From CAYTGM01 sp964437365 (GTDB lineage Bacteria > Sumerlaeota > Sumerlaeia > SLMS01): 64,000 nt of DNA. The stretch lies in NCBI GenBank assembly GCA_964437365.1, contig CAYTGM010000008.1:62001-126000 (forward strand), written 5' to 3'. Position 1 is the first letter of the stretch. Each line of letters starts with the position of its first letter. The notes below the pieces were generated by a model. That model saw only the letters and a program-made list of their open reading frames with translations, did no database searches and was not told the origin of the DNA. The position numbers and the translations under genes were made by a program. Below, one piece after another: positions 61,783 to 64,000 of this stretch.

Positions 61783-62490
61783 TCAAGTCAGTTCCAACCT
61801 TGGGTGAATGGATTCTTCTCCGGGGACAAACTGATCAGAGAGGATAAGGATACCGACGCCTAGTGCGTCTCCGATTTCGTAGGATGTGTCCGTGTGTATA
61901 TCTAAGGTCTCTGAGAAGTTGCTTCCCAGGAAGTATCCCGACCCCGGTTCAGGCAGGGGGGAGCGGTACTCATCCGTATAGGCACGTCTCATAGGAGAAT
62001 TCAGTGGTGGCGTGAGTCGAATCCTCCAGCGAGTCTGGTTGGCGCCGTACGGATGGGAAAAGGAAAGTCTTAAGATAGACGCGTCTAGACGCGACATCGT
62101 CAGGTTGTTGATTGTAGCGAGATGGATATCTGGATCCGGTGCTTCGAGGGTGGGCGGCTCCTGAGCCATGAAGCGGTGCAGGTTGATCTGCTTGAAGACG
62201 TCATAGGCGCGCCGTGGTACTTTGACGGAGACTGTCCGTTTATCTTGAACGGCTTGTATATAGGTTTGCCACGTCTCCGCCTGGGCATAGGTCATGGTTC
62301 GATAGAGTTTGGAGACGGACGTAAGTCCGGCGCGGAAGAGGCGCTGTCGCAGGGTATTGGGATTGGCGTTCTTCCCTGGTGCACGCAGGAAAGGCCGTCC
62401 GTCCACGGTATAGAGAACGGGCGCGTCGGGCTCGTTGCTGAGCTTTCCGCTGATTTCTGACAGAGGTGTGGTGAGACGGATCCTGGCCAT
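61783..62490 (-). CDS. Protein of unknown function
   Basis: The 235-aa product starts at ATG 62490, with a perfect AAGGAGG at good spacing; the frame open to 62532 is not needed. No signal peptide or membrane segment is present. The N-terminal half contains PGKNANPNTLRQRLFRAGLT and YAQAETWQTYIQAVQDKR, a pattern (RQ ... T-AQ-W--Y) that I have seen in small phage-like or DUF6266-type proteins. The second half is strand-rich. Assignment is weak. It lies at the edge of the repeat-rich region and could be a recent acquisition. Confidence 0.6.
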   Translation of the reverse strand: MARIRLTTPLSEISGKLSNEPDAPVLYTVDGRPFLRAPGKNANPNTLRQRLFRAGLTSVSKLYRTMTYAQAETWQTYIQAVQDKRTVSVKVPRRAYDVFKQINLHRFMAQEPPTLEAPDPDIHLATINNLTMSRLDASILRLSFSHPYGANQTRWRIRLTPPLNSPMRRAYTDEYRSPLPEPGSGYFLGSNFSETLDIHTDTSYEIGDALGVGILILSDQFVPGEESIHPRLELT

Positions 62491-62668
62491 GAGCTGATCC
62501 TCCTTCAGTTCATTAAAAGTCCCTCCCCTCAATGGAAGGAGGTGTTACATGCATTGTCCGCTGCGGATAAAGACTTACGCTATTGTTTCGCTAAATGTCA
62601 AGAGATAATTATCGTCTTTTCTTCGCCTTTTCGTCACTTCTAGCTCCAATAGAGGGGATGCCGCGGCG

Positions 62669-62740
62669 ATCCCGGACCTATCCCGGTCCGATGCCGATCG
62701 CTCCTGTATCGCTCCGACATCGCTCCGGCATCGAACCTGG
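62669..62740. repeat. 11-bp tandem repeat array
   Basis: The units read ATCCCGGACCT, ATCCCGGTCCG, a 6-nt partial ATGCCG, then ATCGCTCCTGT, ATCGCTCCGAC, ATCGCTCCGGC and ATCGAACCTGG. Each starts with AT and keeps the C/G core, with drift between units. An 11-bp period is close to one helical turn. Confidence 0.6.
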
Positions 62741-63153
62741 AGGAGGGAGGAAAGGTGTGGTTCACTTTCGGGTAACATTTCCGGATCATCCGGTGGGCCA
62801 CAGCGTCGGACTCATATCATCTCTTTGTTCGCTCGGTATCGGGATCAGCAACAGCGGCTATCGGGATCGACATCGTCACTGAAGTCCCCCTCAACCCACG
62901 AGGTTGCAATCATTCGAGTCTCGATGAGGAGAACCGATCCCGATCCCGAAACCCGATGATTGGGTTGTGCAAAATAGAATCAAATCAGTCTGAATAAGGA
63001 AGGGATTAGCTACCTGATCTCTTACCTTTACTCACCCAAATTTGAACCACGCCGGAGGAAACAATAAAGAGTTAACTTTAGACCAGGACTTGACAGAGGG
63101 ATAAGGGAGGTTTGCCCTCCGAAGAAGCAATGTTTCTATTTCCTGAAAAAGTT

Positions 63154-63482
63154 CGCCTCCGTCGGAGGCGTGATAACATTGATTCTCTGCCCCGAGGTTC
63201 GCAACGCTCACCACGGGGCTATTCAAATTCTCCACCTCCGGCGGAGTTTCAGAGGGTTGGAGGATTTGGGGTGCGCGAAATTCCTCGCACTGAAGTACGA
63301 GGCTCGACTAAAGCCTCGCTTCGCTCGTAGGAACTGCAGAATAAAATAGAGAGTTCAGGGATGAGGTTGAATGTGAAGGGTTCAACTCCACGTGAGGTTG
63401 CCAGGTTCGTCTGTATAGATGAAAAGTTCTGTAGTGCTGCAGACTTTCTGCAGCTTTGTCACGAGCAAGCCCTGCTTGCTCG
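63154..63482. repeat. Cluster of at least six hairpins
   Basis: Hairpins seen are CGCCTCC/GGAGGCG (63154-63170), GCCCCG/CGGGGC (63189-63219), CCTCG/CGAGG (63283-63302), overlapping CGAGGCT/AGCCTCG (63298-63318), GCTGCAG/CTGCAGC (63436-63454) and CGAGCAAGC/GCTTGCTCG (63462-63482). Some overlap and could form alternative folds. Confidence 0.55.
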
Positions 63483-63666
63483 CTTTGATATAAGAGGCAC
63501 TCATCGTAAATTCTCTCTGAACAAAGTGAGACTACTGACGAGTCGCGCGTTTCAACCTGCGGGCAGGAAGGATGAGCCTGAGGAAAAAGACATGAGAAAT
63601 CGATGAGGAGGAGTGAAGGTGACCGGTGGAAAGAAATACCGAGGCTTCGGACTCCACGTATGGACT

Positions 63667-63711
63667 GCGGCGGCCTGACACCGCTTTAAGCTTCGAGGTC
63701 CTGACTCGAAG
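63667..63711. repeat. Double-hairpin repeat, copy 2
   Basis: Hairpin one is GCGG/CCGC (63667-63670 with 63681-63684) around a loop with CCTGAC. Hairpin two is CTTCGAG/CTCGAAG (63691-63697 with 63705-63711) with a 7-nt loop. It has the same layout as 11634-11680. The stem of hairpin two differs by a compensated C-G to T-A change. Confidence 0.55.
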
Positions 63712-63839
63712 TAATACAAGTTCTTGAAAAATCCTCAGCGGAAATGTTGAATATATTGAGTGTCGAGCCATTAGGGCCGGCTCTTTTTCTGTCTACGGTT
63801 TGCCGCACGGACAGCTATGCGAATACCGAGTGAGTATTT

Positions 63840-63876
63840 CAAAACCCCTGAGACACTCTTTCTCTCAGGGGTTTTG
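63840..63876 (-). terminator. Strong hairpin terminator, usable in both directions
   Basis: A perfect 14-bp stem, CAAAACCCCTGAGA with TCTCAGGGGTTTTG (63840-63853 and 63863-63876), has a 9-nt loop. The A4/T4 part of the stem supplies the U tract. It lies just downstream of the partial minus-strand gene at the window edge. Confidence 0.7.
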
Positions 63877-63908
63877 CCAGACTTCATGATGTCTATACTT
63901 TTCAGGGC

Positions 63909-64000
63909 TTACACTGCAGGTGGTGGAGGAGGCGGCGGAGTGTTCGCCTGAAAGAGAGCCGCCAACTGTGGTACCTGACCAGCAGCTGTCCAACCACTCA
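63909..64000 (-). CDS. GYF_2-domain protein, C-terminal end (rest outside window)
   Basis: On the minus strand the last 29 codons read SGWTAAGQVPQLAALFQ then ANTPPPPPPAV and a TAA stop (63909-63911). The phrase GWxxAxxVPxLAALF is the typical last part of a GYF_2 (DUF4339) domain, and a poly-Pro end often follows it in SPFH/YdjI-like and related membrane proteins. Only this tail is visible, so the full protein cannot be named. The terminator at 63840-63876 follows it. Confidence 0.55.
   Translation of the reverse strand, partial: SGWTAAGQVPQLAALFQANTPPPPPPPAV

Larger units (their letters stand above)
62533..63908. other. Gene-poor, repeat-rich region
   Basis: About 1.4 kb without a supported gene. 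It contains an 11-bp tandem array (62669-62740), scattered ATCGGGATC/GATCCCGAT words (62835-62960), a cluster of hairpins (63154-63482), a second copy of the double hairpin (63667-63711), and the terminator at 63840. Open frames such as 63361-63606 run across palindromes and have no ribosome site or family. Confidence 0.55.

Noticed and set aside
63361..63606. 81-codon open frame on the plus strand
   Set aside because: It runs across two hairpins (63436-63454 and 63462-63482), has no clear ribosome site and no recognisable family.

Overview
The window looks like chromosomal DNA of a free-living, probably marine, Gram-negative bacterium. The best guess is the PVC group (Verrucomicrobiota or a relative). 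Reasons are an arylsulfatase, dockerin- and EF-hand-type secreted proteins, giant Gly-rich, CARDB and beta-helix exoproteins, an OlsF-type aminolipid synthase fusion, a GxDLY SGNH hydrolase, and envelope efflux systems with Cys- or His-rich secreted partners. The phylum call rests on gene style, because no rRNA or tRNA is visible. ATG starts dominate, several TTG and GTG starts are likely, and Shine-Dalgarno sites are often clear.

Layout. 1-3616: 3' end of a sulfatase with a terminator, a secreted NHL-repeat propeller and a PA0069-type radical SAM protein. 3682-11347: a metal-resistance island with a small His/Cys secreted protein, a TolC lipoprotein, a His-rich adaptor, a CzcA/CusA-type RND pump and a CDF zinc exporter. 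11715-17295 (minus): a tightly overlapped HlyD / ABC ATPase / FtsX / FtsX operon with a Cys-rich secreted protein at its head and a Cys-containing lipoprotein at its tail. 17452-20041: small membrane proteins, a GRDP-like/Gly-Cys-tail membrane protein and a MerR-type regulator. 20173-25639: a dockerin-like protein, a Gly-rich exoprotein, a GxDLY SGNH hydrolase, a LysR regulator and a secreted propeller-like protein.

25700-29923 is the most interesting block. Uronate isomerase (minus) diverges from a D-mannonate oxidoreductase of the SDR family. That gene is followed by a single protein that joins a gluconokinase to a LarA-type nickel racemase/epimerase. Read as a pathway it gives glucuronate -> fructuronate -> mannonate -> gluconate -> 6-phosphogluconate. 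This would bypass the usual mannonate dehydratase, KDG kinase and KDPG aldolase route. The LarA half keeps the catalytic residues at LarA spacing.

29980-60248 is mostly very large secreted proteins: an FGE-like protein, a GT-C-like membrane protein, a 1363-aa coiled protein, two proteins sharing an N-terminal NYQG domain, a second Gly-rich protein, a 1905-aa CARDB protein with an internal Cys-rich segment, and a 1647-aa beta-helix protein. Between them lie a DUF4291 protein, a P1 (DmpA-type) peptidase and the OlsF-like fusion. 60691-64000: a membrane protein, an unknown protein, a gene-poor stretch full of short palindromes and an 11-bp tandem repeat, and the 3' end of a GYF_2-type gene at the edge.

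No CRISPR array, prophage, transposase, rRNA or tRNA was recognised.
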